64,000 nucleotides of DNA. It comes from Dermanyssus gallinae (lineage: Eukaryota > Arthropoda > Arachnida > Mesostigmata > Dermanyssidae). Position numbers and translations under genes: made by a program. Under the pieces are notes generated by a model that was not told where the DNA came from, ran no database searches, and saw nothing but the letters and a program-made list of their open reading frames with translations. Below, piece after piece: positions 1 through 10,435 of this stretch (the first letter of the stretch is position 1; each line of letters begins with the position of its first letter). The DNA is taken from assembly GCA_003439945.1 (NCBI GenBank), contig QVRM01002140.1:27311-91310 (forward strand), read 5' to 3'.

Positions 1-439
1 TTAGAGGCGCTTTAACCGACGTTGTTCGGTGTTACAGGGCGTCAGACATGAGTTGATAGCAATCCTGAAAACAATACGGAGGTGAGGCCGCACTTGCTTT
101 CCTAGTATTGGATGACCGCAACAGGGTTACATGTCCTGTGTGCAACAGTGTCTTCACGAAAAGGGGTTTTGCTAGACTACCTCCTTCAAAGCAAGACAAG
201 CTTGGCACGGCTTTTAAACTTATGATAAAAAAACTTCCGTAGCAAGCTTTTGTGCAAAGGTGTTAGAGGCGCTTTAACCGACGTCGTTCGGTGTTACAGG
301 GCGTCAGACATAGTTGATAGCAATCCTGAAGACAATACGGAGGTGAGGCCGCACTTGCTTCCCTAGTATTGGATGACCGCAACAGGGTTACATGTCATGT
401 GTGCAACAGTGCCTTCACGAAAAGGGGTTTTGCTAGACA
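1..439 (+). repeat. Partial tandem duplication of retroelement zinc-finger segment
   Basis: Bases 1-177 and 263-439 are near-identical direct copies. They begin TTAGAGGCGCTTTAACC and end TTTTGCTAGAC, separated by an 85-base spacer. Read in the same frame, each encodes the start of a C2H2-like finger: VTCPVCNSVFTKRGFAR in the first and VTCHVCNSAFTKRGFARH in the second. Only the second keeps the histidine, because the first breaks off just before it. N-terminal zinc fingers are usual in endonuclease-tailed non-LTR retrotransposons, so this is probably the 5' coding end of the element that follows. The copy may extend left of the window. Confidence 0.75.
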
Positions 440-1690
440 TATCAGCCAGACGCGCCGATGACGAAATGATGAAAGAATTGACGCTAACACTCACCGATAT
501 CCAGGCAAACTGCGCCATGCTTTACTGTTACGCAATTAACTTATTTATGTGCGGTCTACTATCGCGGAGAAACTTACCTAGGTTTTCTTAAACGCCGTCA
601 AAGGCAACGACCTTCACGCCTGGTTCTCTTTGTTCTCCTTTGCTCCGATCGCGCTGCAACTTCCTCGGGCCAGGAAGGACGCTCAATCCATGTCTGTCCA
701 GGTCCAAGAACCTACGCAAATGTTTAACGAAATTAAGGCTCAGGGATCTGACGAGAATCAAGAGTTAAGTATTGGCCCACATTGACGACGGCCTTCCTAT
801 ACGAGTGGGGTCAAGCTGTCGGAAAGCAAATATTCCGGTGCTGCAAGATTGGTGAGCTCCCAGGATATGTTTGCGCTAGCCAACGAGTATACGGAGGTTC
901 TCTGCTCCAAATAATCACATGCTCTATGCCCACACCCCGGCGGTCACACTGTCTTTAACGTCGCGTGAAGAGATACTGAATGCCTTTAGCAGAATTCATG
1001 AGATCCTATTTATTGCATGACCTGTTGTCTGATGCACGACTAGCTCACGCTATTGCTAAAGTAATTGATGTGCTCAGACTAAGCTCGCCTCCATCTTATC
1101 CCATGCTACTCATCTTTGGGACAAAAATTGACATTTATCTTCGAGGCGAAACTAGAAATTCTTATGTCAATACTAGCTAGTATTCGCTGCTCCTGGAGGC
1201 ACAGGGGTGCCAAACTTCCGAAACCCTTTCAATAGCACGCGGGGAGACCGTTGGCTTTGACCTATCAAGTTGTGGGCTATTTTACCAGAAGAACCTGGCC
1301 ACCAAAAAACGAACTGGACTTTTCCACAGGTAGACTCTCCGTTGGAGCCCCACTGTGGCCTATTCCTTAGATCTTACTTTTCAGCCACACAACCTTTGGC
1401 ACACACCTGCTCATTACCTAAGCTCTTACAGTATTTTATTGGACTTAACTTAGACACTTTAGAGAACACATTAAAACTTAGGCTGACAGCTGTGGCAAGG
1501 GATCAAGCAGTGCTCCCGGTTTTTTAGCTGACCTTTGTGTGCCGGGCGCGGCCGTGATGACAGAACTCTCAATCGTGTCGTCGTTGACTCAGGCTGCGGA
1601 CCGAGTATGCATTATTGGGCAATTATGGGTGGAAATCTTATAACGTTGAACTTCAAAGGCTGACCGATGAGTTGTCGTTGCTATCCGATT
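1..1690 (+). pseudogene. REL-family non-LTR retrotransposon, copy 1 (5' and middle part)
   Basis: This is a decayed polyprotein with many stops and frameshifts. In order it shows the zinc finger at 126-177 and 390-439, then a domain reading HAWFSLFSFAPIALQLP (about 600-665), which corresponds to a tryptophan/phenylalanine-rich segment in the minus-strand copy. RT-proximal sequence at 845-1235 aligns closely with 5885-6450. A downstream part at 1330-1690 aligns with 6880-6968 and then 10436-10695. The RT core containing the WYLDDG box of copy 2 is missing between about 1240 and 1330. The first catalytic aspartate codon of the RT has also gone, near 1215. Non-functional. Confidence 0.8.
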
Positions 1691-2074
1691 AATCCGTTGT
1701 TTACAGTCAGGTACACCAGACGCGTCCGCGGCTTGCTCTTCTGTAGTGTTTGTAGGGTGGTCTCTCTTGCACGCGACCTTTTTTGTGTAACCGCGTACCT
1801 CCCGAGCAGTGTCTTTCTCCAAAACAGTCTGAAACAATAACGTTTTGTGACAACCTTTGTGTGGTAAGCGCTCTCCGTGAAACTTCATAAATAGCGTGTC
1901 ATTCGACACTGCCGGACACGCTTGACTTTTTCGTAGTCTATTTTCGCGCATCCCAATCATAAACATGCAAGGGGTGAAACTTAAACTAAACAAACTGACC
2001 AAATTAAAACAATAAAAAGCTCAAAGATAACCCCGCTAGTCCAAACTAACCTGACACTGGAAAGAGCTACTCAA

Positions 2075-2230
2075 ATGAAATGCAATGAGTGTCAGTTGCG
2101 GGTGCATCTTAGGTGCACGTCGTACTCCTATGCAGAAGCGAAGAAGGATGAGATTAAGAACAGCTAAAAATGTGCGAAGTGTTGTCCCTCGTTGCCTGGC
2201 GACGATGCAGATAACGATATAAATATCTCA
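2075..2230 (+). pseudogene. CR1-like ORF1 fragment, PHD-like zinc finger
   Basis: Starting at the ATG at 2075 the frame reads MKCNECQLRVHLRCTSYSY, followed by a stop and then KCAKC. The CX2C...HX2C...CX2C spacing is that of the PHD-like finger found in ORF1 of many invertebrate CR1/L2-group LINEs. There it binds nucleic acid or assists RNP assembly. An in-frame stop near 2165 breaks it. Charged helical sequence follows to about 2520. Fragment only. Confidence 0.55.
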
Positions 2231-3288
2231 CCAACCAAATGAAAACGCTACAGTCAGCTGTTGGCCAGCTGATGACAGCGAACAAAACTCGAAACGAAGA
2301 ACGACCACCTGGAGAAGAAAATGGACAAACTCTGCAGTCTCAATAGATACAAGCGTCAAGGCAAAAAAACGAGCAGTAGGAAATCGTGCTGCAAGTCTAT
2401 CGAGCGGCCGCAGTCTAAACCGTCCCTTGGCCTCAAACCGAAATCTGAGCCATTCTCTGCCAGGCTTGCCCACTGTTTAATTCCCGCCAAGTGTCACTCT
2501 AAAGCAGAGAACCGAAAATAGCGAGTCCTGGAAGATGGCGGAACACAGACTGCATCGAGTGGTGCACGTTGGTGCCCCGTCTGATCAGGGACCAGCGACC
2601 CTACCGCGCAAGTCGGTTCGTCTCTGTACTAAGAGGATGTCCATCTTTGGACAAAACAGTTGTTGTATATATATTCGGTTGTTGTAAAATAAAAATAAAA
2701 ACTAGATCATTTCACTACAGTTCGTTCTACGTGGAGATACCGGACAGCGATGTCGATAAAGTCTTCAAACCGTCGATTTGGAATTCCGGAGCTATAATAA
2801 AAGAGTTCTGCGGTCGTCTACGAACCGCAGAACTCTTCTGCGGTTCGTAGGAAGCTAGGAGTAGGAAAGTAGCTAGGAAAGTAGGAGCTTTCGCAACTAC
2901 TTCACAAAAGCAGAAGTGGAGTTCTGCTTTTAGTCGAAGCCCAAACACCCTGTGCCCCAGTGACCGTCACGACATTATCTAAGACAGTTGCCATCGATCT
3001 TCTACTGCCCAGCAGCCGAATGCGGCTTACCCGTTTTTAATTTAGCCCTCCCGGTACATCAGCAGAGCTTAATCGTAACATGACCACACCGACCTGAAAC
3101 TGCTCACTTCCATTGACAGCAGCGTCGTTACTGCCGATTACTTTAACCAAGGCGACACAGATTGTATTAACTCCATATCTTCGTACCTCAAGTCTAATGA
3201 GCACGGCAATGAGATCGACAAATGCGGACGACTGAGTAAGGAAGATTTTCTGCTTTAATTCAATAGCACAGCTAGTCTTGATCAACTC

Positions 3289-3905
3289 GTGAAGAAACCC
3301 ACCAGAGGCCAAAACTTACTCGAACTAGTGTTCGTAAACGATGAATCCGTCGATAATGTTGTTTGTTCTCCTGCTCCCATTGCCAGTGATCATAAAATTG
3401 TCAGCTTCACGATAGCTCCGGGCTCATCTCTTTTGTACTCTCCGACCCCCCTGGACTATGCCAACGGAGACTACGATGGAATGGTGTCTTACCTTCTAGC
3501 TACCGACTGGAACTTATTCTTTTCTACCTGCGCGGACTCAACGAGATGTATAATCATTTTCTCGAGAACATGCACATGCTGCAGGATTTTTAGGTGCCAT
3601 GCAAAACAGTCGTCTGAGCGCACAGGTTCGATACGAATTGTCTAGCGACCTCAAACGTCAAAGCAACTACTACTTTGAATGGGCTTTTAAACTGGATCTC
3701 AAGTTGTCCGTACAAAAGTGCGCTAATCTACACACAAAAGCTTTAAATTAATGGTTTAACAAATACTAGATACTACACCCTTGGCGGTGAGCATCTATAA
3801 GATGCAACGATAATAAAATACTTTGGTGTATTGAGTTTTACTAGTTTGAAATATAGCGCACATATAACGGAAACTGTAGCCCGCGCATCTAGGAAGGTTG
3901 ATGGG
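3289..3905 (+). pseudogene. CR1-like ORF2 remnant: APE endonuclease end fused to RT end
   Basis: From 3298 the reading PTRGQNLLELVFVNDES, then PIASDHKIVSFTI, then a DYANGDYDGMVSYLLATDW linker is the conserved C-terminal part of a CR1-type APE endonuclease; the SDH motif holds the catalytic histidine. From about 3625 a different frame reads FEWAFKLDLKLSVQKC and then YTLGGEHL, KYFGVL and ITETVARASRK, which are the post-catalytic RT segments. The middle of the RT, including the YADD box, is deleted and frameshifts are present. Non-functional. Confidence 0.7.
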
Positions 3906-3929
3906 AGACTTAAAAACGTTCAAAGTCTT

Positions 3930-4095
3930 ACGAAAGGCTGTCGCTCGACATTTAACGAGGAAATGCAGCATCTATTTCAAGGCACATTTTTTATATAGGC
4001 TAACCCTGGGTTAGAGAGTCCGTGGCCGGGCCACGGAGACAATCGTTTACTGCCAACATCCATATATGTTAATTAAATTGTAATTGTGCTCTTAT
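3930..4095 (+). pseudogene. REL-family element copy 1, 3' end
   Basis: The sequence from about 3936 (GCTGTCGCTCGACATTTAAC) to 4090 aligns with the C-terminal coding end and 3' UTR at 11438-11575. It includes the shared TAACCCTGGGTTAGAGA stretch just before the stop. It is the downstream end of the element whose upstream part occupies 1-1690. At 4019-4037 ordinary sequence is replaced by a perfect palindrome (see Part 2). Confidence 0.65.
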
Positions 4096-5468
4096 ATATG
4101 CCTTAGATGTAGACTGGAGTGCTATTTTCTTTGTTAAATAATACAATGTATTATATTATTATTAGCTGTTAGCGACAGATGCAACGTATCTTACAAAAGC
4201 AAAATGGTACTCCTGGTGAGACTTCGCTATTGTACACACGCTCAGCACATAATGATCAGGGCTCAATTTCGGCCTCTGAATAAATTGTCTCTACTCACCC
4301 AACAACCAAATTGCTCTCGCTTTGTTGACCTGCACCGTTCAGAAGATATCGTCGTGCGCTCGTTGGATAATTTGTCGCAAACACAGAAGATTGCGCAGGT
4401 GCACGCTTGGCCAACGATTTGTTGCAACGCTTAGCTTGAGCTAGGTAACCCACTGAGCAATTAGCAGCAAAACGTCATGCGTCGGGTTCGTTGTCGTGCG
4501 TAGATAGCGGATCAATTTCCCTATAAGCTATATATATACTTCCTAGATTGTAGCACGTTGCGATATTTTACAGCTCGCCTACTGTTAAATCTGCGATGAC
4601 ACTGCCATGACAGCAATAGACCAGCAAAAGATATAGCAAAACAAAAATCCAGGCAATGCAAGCTTAGTAAAAAAAAGTAATTCCAGCAGAAATGGTTGTA
4701 ACAAATTAGCTAGTACAGGCAAGGAATATGTGTTTCGCTAGACTGTATTCATATTAGAAAAAGCTTATTAAAATCTAGTGTAAGGCCAGGTCGTCCGGTC
4801 TAACAGAGTAAGAATGCTAGATTAACGTAGTTGCATGCAGTAGTCATTTACCATTTTATCAGCAAATGGTTTACTTAGAACCGTACCTATAACTCCCCAC
4901 CTAAAAAACCGTCGACAAATCTCAGCAGAAAGTTACGAAGAACCTCTGCTGCCGGTGTATCACTTCACAGCACATTTTGCGTTGTTTCTATGTATAAATA
5001 TATAGTCGATCCTCCCTCGTGTATTTATAGACAATTTTTTATTTGTTGAATATTACATTATAGATGTGAGACGCATATTACGATGATTAGCTAAGCTAAT
5101 AAGCGTAGCTGCGTGTATTGTGACTATCACGTTTCGGCCTCGCTTAGGCCTGGCCGAGACCACTTAAGAAGTGCGCCCCAAGGTTTTCAGGTTGCACGTC
5201 GTTATTCACTCTGTTTAAAAAAGGCGACCATCTGCTATCATCGGTTGACATATTTAAAAAGTGCCGACTTGCAGATCAGCTGCCTGGTTTGACCACTAGA
5301 AGACCAAACGCGAGAAGTCAGAACCTGATTAATGAGTACTTTCTTATCTTGCTGGTCTTAGCAAGGTAGGGTGCATAGGCAGCTGCGGATGCGCCGCCAC
5401 CGACCACAAACAATGTTTTTTTGGAAGGTCTTGGAAATGCGTTATGCACTTGCGCTGCTGGCAGCTAG

Positions 5469-5470
<2 letters not shown>
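4096..5470. other. AT-rich stretch with no recognisable gene
   Basis: Only short chance reading frames are present (the longest, 4204-4434, encodes 76 residues and resembles nothing I know). No transposon protein motif was seen. A 15-bp palindrome lies at 5086-5100. I see no RNA gene. Confidence 0.5.

Positions 5471-5471
<1 letters not shown>

Positions 5472-5530
<59 letters not shown>
5472..5530. repeat. (AT)n microsatellite
   Basis: About 29 uninterrupted AT/TA dinucleotides. Such tracts are length-unstable and prone to assembly error. The 5531-5879 stretch that follows holds no recognisable coding sequence. Confidence 0.95.
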
Positions 5531-5533
<3 letters not shown>

Positions 5534-5879
5534 CGTATACCGTAGAGAGAGCTGGAAAGAAAATACACTCGAAGATGGAAAGAAGATTTTCGGCAACTTT
5601 CGGCATGTTTTGAGTTAGCTTGCGACGGTAGACACAGTGATCAAAATGTAAGGTAAAAGGGCAATCTATTCTTAATGCATTGCGACCCGTTGGATAAGGT
5701 TTTGTTTGATTAATACGCCTTTCTCCTAGTCAGAACCCATTGCCCATCATGCTGTGTTATAAGTACGTTCTTGGAGTTACAACGAATATACTCTGAGTGC
5801 CATAAATGATGAAGATACAGTGTGCTAGATCGTTTATTCCGTGGCCAATCATGTTGGAGATGTTTTTAATTTTTTGGTT

Positions 5880-6968
5880 TCAGTGCTGCGTGATTGGTGA
5901 GCTTCCAGGATTTGCTAGCGCCAGCCAACGAAAATACGGAAGCTCTCCGCTCCAAACATCCAGACGCGCCATTGGATTTCTCCATGCCCACACCTACGGC
6001 AGTCACACTGCCTTCTTCAACCTCACGTGAAGAGATAATGAGTGCAATGAAGGCTTTTAGCCGAAGTTCAGCTGCCGGCCTAGACTTTATAAGGCCTCGT
6101 CTGTGGCAGGACTTGTTGTCTGGTGCGCTGGGGAGCACGGCCAGTCGATTAGCGGACGCCATTGCTAAAGATGATGTGCTCAAATGGGGCTCGCCCCGTC
6201 TTCTCTTTTACCACTCATCTTCGGGGCAAAAATATTTGCATACAAAAAAAAGATGACTCATTACGTCCGATCGCTTGTTCCTCAGTCGTTCGTCCTATTT
6301 CAGAAACTCTTGGTCAACACCAGCTAGGATTTGCTACCCCTGGGGGTACCGAGGTAGTGGTCTACTGTGCCCGTGCATTTTTGCAATCGCGCAAAATGCC
6401 AACGGTAATGGTCAAATTGTACTTCCGAAACGCTTTCAATAGTGTCCGGAGAGGCCATTTGCTTCAAGCCGTCAAGTCGTGGGCACCATTACTGTTTCAC
6501 CAGACGAACCTTGCCTATGGTTCAGGACCATCCCACCTAGTAATGCCCCAGGGCGTTATGCCATCGCAGACAGGTTTTCAGCTGGGTGATCCCCTGGGTC
6601 CTCCACTCTTTATCAAGAAATTAGTGGATTCACTGCAATCCCCCCTTAATGCCTGGTACTTGGATGACGGGGTTCTGGGCGGAGACCTCCCGACCATACT
6701 TGACGATACCCGGAAAGTTATTGATTTTAGTGCGATTAGCGGGCTGGCACTGAACCCAGTCAAATGTGAAGTATATGTCACAGCTCTCAAAGACTTTGAG
6801 CCATTATTTTTAAGTAACCTTTTTAACTTGCTCCCGGGCTGTCTCGTAGTGGACACACACAGGCAGACTACCTCAATTGGGAGGCCACTGCGGTCTATTC
6901 CTTCTTAGATCTTGTTTTTCAGCCACGAAGTTAACACACCTTCTTAGAGGTTGCAACTTGTTTTACAG
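5880..6968 (+). pseudogene. REL-family retrotransposon copy 2, N-terminal and RT part
   Basis: Two overlapping frames carry the RT. At 5894-6200 the frame has a HPDAPLDFSMPTPTAVTLP linker and an RT-proximal segment ending in AAGLDFIRPRLWQDLL. From 6290 to 6900 it carries QLGFATPGGTEVVVYCARA, then KLYFRNAFNSVRR (motif A), GFQLGDPLGPPLF (motif B) and NAWYLDDGVLGG (motif C with both aspartates). The motif A aspartate is tyrosine (TAC at 6420-6422), so the enzyme would be inactive. Frameshifts near 6170-6260 also break the gene. Coding sequence stops abruptly at 6968, where a minus-strand element begins, and resumes at 10436. Confidence 0.85.
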
Positions 6969-7023
6969 AATACAATATAATATAATTTATTTATATTATA
7001 CACAGTACACTTGTATTAAAAAA

Positions 7024-8058
7024 TTAGGTCAACCCCAGTAAACCACTGCCTGAAGGCAGCGAGCCTAGCACCGCGGTCGCATTTCCACGTTGCACTTCAA
7101 TGGATGTTCTCTAAAGCAGAAATCCTCCCGCCCTTTTTTCATCCTTCTCACCTGCCGCTCTTTTCCCAATTTCTCTCAGGAAACTTACTGTAGATTTGCC
7201 CATGACCCCCATTGTTTCTATCGCAACTGGCTGTACTATAAAAGTTGCCTCAAACTTGCAATACGTCAGACTTTTTCGCTGCTCCGCTAAATTGGCTCGA
7301 GGCTCGATTCCTGTAAGAGGGCGCCAGCGTATCCCACACAGTTGCGTCCCACACAAGGGTCTTTCCAGAAGACAAGGGAACCAGGGTCATCCCGTCTGGC
7401 CGTAGGGCTGAGTCCGTTGCCAATCCGACTGGCTCGTTTCTGCAGGGCACGTTAGCGGAATGCAGCGCCTTTGAAATAACGTCGTTAAGCGCGGCGTGGC
7501 GCGAAAGTCTTCCGCAGCTTCTAGAACAGCTGAGGCTATGCTCTTCCCTCGGCGACACCGGTGTGTCGCAAAGGGAGCAAGCATGAGGCGCGCATACGGC
7601 CACCCCTAACCGCAGGCCAGAAACGATGCGGAGTGTTGTATAGTCAAGCATCATCCCCAGCTGCGGCGAGCGAATGGCTTGTAGCCATTTGGCGCTTGAT
7701 TCATTGAAGGCTGCTAGAAGATGTGCTTTGCCAAGTGTATCGACAGTGTTGTCCAGGACTTTTTTGGAATGGCTTTGACTACAAAGGCGTCCAGGGCAGA
7801 CTGACGTGCGTCATCAAGCACCACGCGGTGGCGGGCGGCGAATTCCTTTTTTTTGGACTCCGTGAGCCGTTCTAGGAATGGCTTGGCGTTCGAAGGAGCT
7901 ATAGATAAAATCAGCTCGTGAAAAGTAGTAATTGAGCCCAAGAATGCGGTCTGGGCCAAATCCGTTGCACGACGGATTCCCAGATCTCCGGCTGAGGTAG
8001 GAAGGGAAGCTTGGTCCCAACTTACTCTATCCAAATTCAAATTTAACACCTGTTTCAC
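7024..8058 (-). pseudogene. REL-family C-terminal zinc knuckle and restriction-like endonuclease
   Basis: Downstream of the RT the protein has WDQASLPTSAGDLGIRRATD, then a CX2C...HX4C knuckle (CSLCDTPVSPREEHSLSC) and RHAALND. The endonuclease core follows: RPDGMTLVPLSSGKTLVWD, the PD...D pattern of restriction-like nucleases that nick the target for target-primed reverse transcription. The end reads VQPVAIETMGV, then IEVQRGNATAVLGSL, and finishes at the stop at 7024-7026. A TAG at 7111-7113 stands where the family has glutamine (FLL-stop-RTSIEVQ). Frameshifts separate the segments near 7300 and 7680. Confidence 0.8.
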
Positions 8059-8189
8059 GCATTGTCGTAACTTCTAATCAAATTGTTGTAGAATGCCTCT
8101 CTGGGCAGACGCGTCCGTGCAACAGAGAATATAAATAGGTCTTGGTGTCGAAAGACTAGTTCGCATTAAGTCTAGTGCGGGGTGCGCAT

Positions 8190-9265
8190 CTAGGGATCCC
8201 AACAGAGATCCATAAGCTCGCACTTCCCGTTCAGGGCGAGTTTTGCTGAGGCCATTGTGAGGGGAGCTCCAAGAAGCTCGATGTCTTCATCGGTACATAG
8301 CTTGATGTCAGGGAGCAGGTCCTGCGCCCGGCGCAAGCGCTTGCCACGAATAGCGTTGTCGGATGATAAAATGAGCAGCTCACACTTTGACGCGTTAAGT
8401 TGCAGCCCAGGGGTGACACCAAAATCGATTACCTTTTTCACATCACCAAGCGCGGAATCAAGAGTACCGCCAATCGTTCCATCGTCTAAGAACCATGGCT
8501 TAAATTCCGACTCTAGAGTGGAACGCAGTTGGCAAATTGTCAGGCAGAAGAGAGCCGGTCCACAAGGGTCTCCTTGCTGTACCCCACATTTGGAAAGTAT
8601 TATCTGTTTCCCCGAAAAGAGATTGAATGGAGTTCTGTACGTCTGGTAGACACAGTGAGGGAAAGTCTGATTTGACAGTGTCGAGGATCGCATCACTTCT
8701 AAGGGAATTAAAGGCATGAGTTTTATCAACGCCTTATTTGATGCCGAGTTGATATTTACAAAGGCTCTTGCAGCGTGCACCGCAGCCTCGTAACCTCCTT
8801 TAACTCCACAATTGAGTTGCACAGGAGAAATTTTGTCGACAATCTGCGCCATGAATTTACGGATTAGCACTTTACACGCTAGCCGCCGCAGGGTATTTCC
8901 GACTGCTATTGGGCGGAGACCGCCGTCTTTTTTAAAGGCTATAAGGTTAGCTCCATAGAAAATACTAAATGCGAACCCTGGCGGCCATTCACGACAAGGT
9001 TGCAGAAGTCCGTCAGAGCAAGGAGGAGAGGGTAGAAATGAGCGTTCTTTCCAATGAAGTCTTTTAGGTTAGGCTTAAAGCCGTCCGGACCTCCACTTGA
9101 GCTGTTTGGGAAACTCTGGATTGCTGCTCTGACTTTAATGGGGGTGATGTTGATTTGGTTGGCTGCTGGAGCGTCTCTAGGCGGTGGCGGAAAAGTCGCT
9201 GTTTCTGGCACATCCGGATGTTTTTCGCTAAGTGTGCGATGCGTGTTTGAGTCTTGTGGAGCCAT
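8190..9265 (-). pseudogene. REL-family reverse transcriptase domain, minus-strand copy
   Basis: The RT starts after a KHPDVPETATFPPPPRD linker, with NSSSGGPDGFKPNLKDFIG (about 9070-9125). It then has NCGVKGGYEAAVHAARAF, GVQQGDPCGPALF (motif B) and PWFLDDGTIGG (motif C, both aspartates present), followed by a thumb-like segment to about 8190. At about 8715 sequence equivalent to the motif A aspartate is deleted, and reading passes into another frame (AFNSLRSDAILDTVKSDFP) before returning. Frameshifts also lie near 8900. The fold would copy the element's RNA at a nicked target, but this copy cannot be active. Confidence 0.85.
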
Positions 9266-9310
9266 TAAATCCGTTGAGATAAGAATGCGTGCTGCAGCAG
9301 AAACATCCCC

Positions 9311-10205
9311 CTAAGCCAGCTTTGCCTGTACCTCCCGGGCTCTTTGCCTATTATCGTTTCTGCTAGTCTTCGGCGCGACGCACTTGTTGGCAATGATGGT
9401 GGCACTAAAGGGGGGACGGCTCCGGAATCGACTGAGGTTGTCCCGAACAAGTGAACACAGTGACCTTCCTTTTACCTTTTGCCGAGGTATAGTGAGAACA
9501 GTTGTTGCGAAGTGAGTCAGAGGGGACCGCGAATACAGGTCATTTGTTGTGCAAATCGACTTGATCGTGTTGGTCAGTTTGGCTGCGACTGTGGGCCTCA
9601 CACCACGCGGAACGACACTACCTGCTCCGGGGTTAAAATTTGACTCCACCAAAGTATTATCAGCGGCAAAAATAGTCCCCTCAGGCCGCTCGTTTGTTTT
9701 AGCCTTTGGGGTTACGTCCTTTCTAATAGCTTTTCCACCAGTCGGTGTCTTTGTTGACGTGCGCCTCATCGGATATATCAGATGGCCGCGCTGTGGCCGC
9801 GCTCTCCAAAGCTTTCCTTTCATCGCTCACGTTGCTGGCACCAGAAAATTCCGCTATAGTTGTCCACTCTGTGCCGCTCTCTGCCCCTGCTTTCGTCTTT
9901 GATCGTTTCTCCCGTTGCGGTGGGCTGGCCGCTTGCCGTTGGTTAGCCGCCGCTGTCGGAGCACTGTCAATGCCGGGGCCCTCTCCATCGTCTGTCTGCT
10001 GCGGCTGCTTTCTATTTACCTTCGTTCTACTTGTTGACACTTTTGCTACTAGCTCAGTTTCCGAATTGGCTGCAGCGTTTCGAACGGCTCTCGATCGGTC
10101 CGTGTCTGCGATGGAAGCGGATCGTGGTTGCTACTTGAGACGACGTCTGGTGCCGACATTGTTGTTGTTGCCGTTGTTGCTGTCGACGGAGAGCCAGATT
10201 GAGTA
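9311..10205 (-). pseudogene. N-terminal region of the minus-strand REL element polyprotein
   Basis: The upstream part (9723-10205) is a low-complexity, polar segment with glutamine, lysine and serine stretches. It contains a stop around 10140 and shows no zinc finger that I can recognise. The downstream part (9311-9720) reads through LYSRSPLTHFATTVLTIPRQ, KGRSLCSLVRDNLSRF and NDNRQRAREVQAKLA. It corresponds in position and pattern to the 600-700 segment of copy 1, a conserved region just ahead of the RT in this family. Its biochemical role is unknown to me. Confidence 0.6.
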
Positions 10206-10435
10206 ACCTGCCGTGATGTTTAAACCTGCGTTGGTGAATGTACCACCCCCATCTCGACGACACTTCACCATACAAGTGTTCACTGGATGTAAAAGCTACC
10301 GTTCGACGAAAAACAGCTCTGGGCGAGTTTAGAAAAACCACCAAAACACACCTTTACACAGAGCTCGCTGAAAGTCGACTGCACCACTCGAATGACAATA
10401 TTCGGAAAAAAAACCTGTGTTTATCACTCGAGCTC

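Larger units (their letters stand above)
1695..3910 (+). mobile_element. CR1-like LINE relic inserted in copy 1
   Basis: Between the two parts of copy 1 (up to about 1690, and again from about 3930) lies unrelated sequence with CR1/L2-type LINE features in order: a PHD-like finger, an APE endonuclease C-terminus, and the end of an RT domain. The host element resumes at a point corresponding to about 11430 in the better-preserved copy. Host sequence equivalent to about 10695-11430 is therefore missing, which fits insertion plus a deletion. The exact ends are not resolved. The 1700-2040 stretch would be the 5' UTR, but I see no motif in it. Confidence 0.6.
6969..10435 (-). mobile_element. Minus-strand REL-family retrotransposon nested in copy 2
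   Basis: A nearly full-length but mutated element of about 3.47 kb lies between the two halves of copy 2. Its AT-rich 3' tail is at 6969-7023, the stop codon at 7024-7026, the coding region runs to about 10205, and the 5' UTR is at about 10206-10435. Copy 1 shows the host sequence continuous across this point (about 1420-1440), which supports insertion. TTACAG occurs at both boundaries (6963-6968 and 10436-10441) and is a possible target-site duplication. The single polyprotein is split by stops and frameshifts. Confidence 0.8.
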
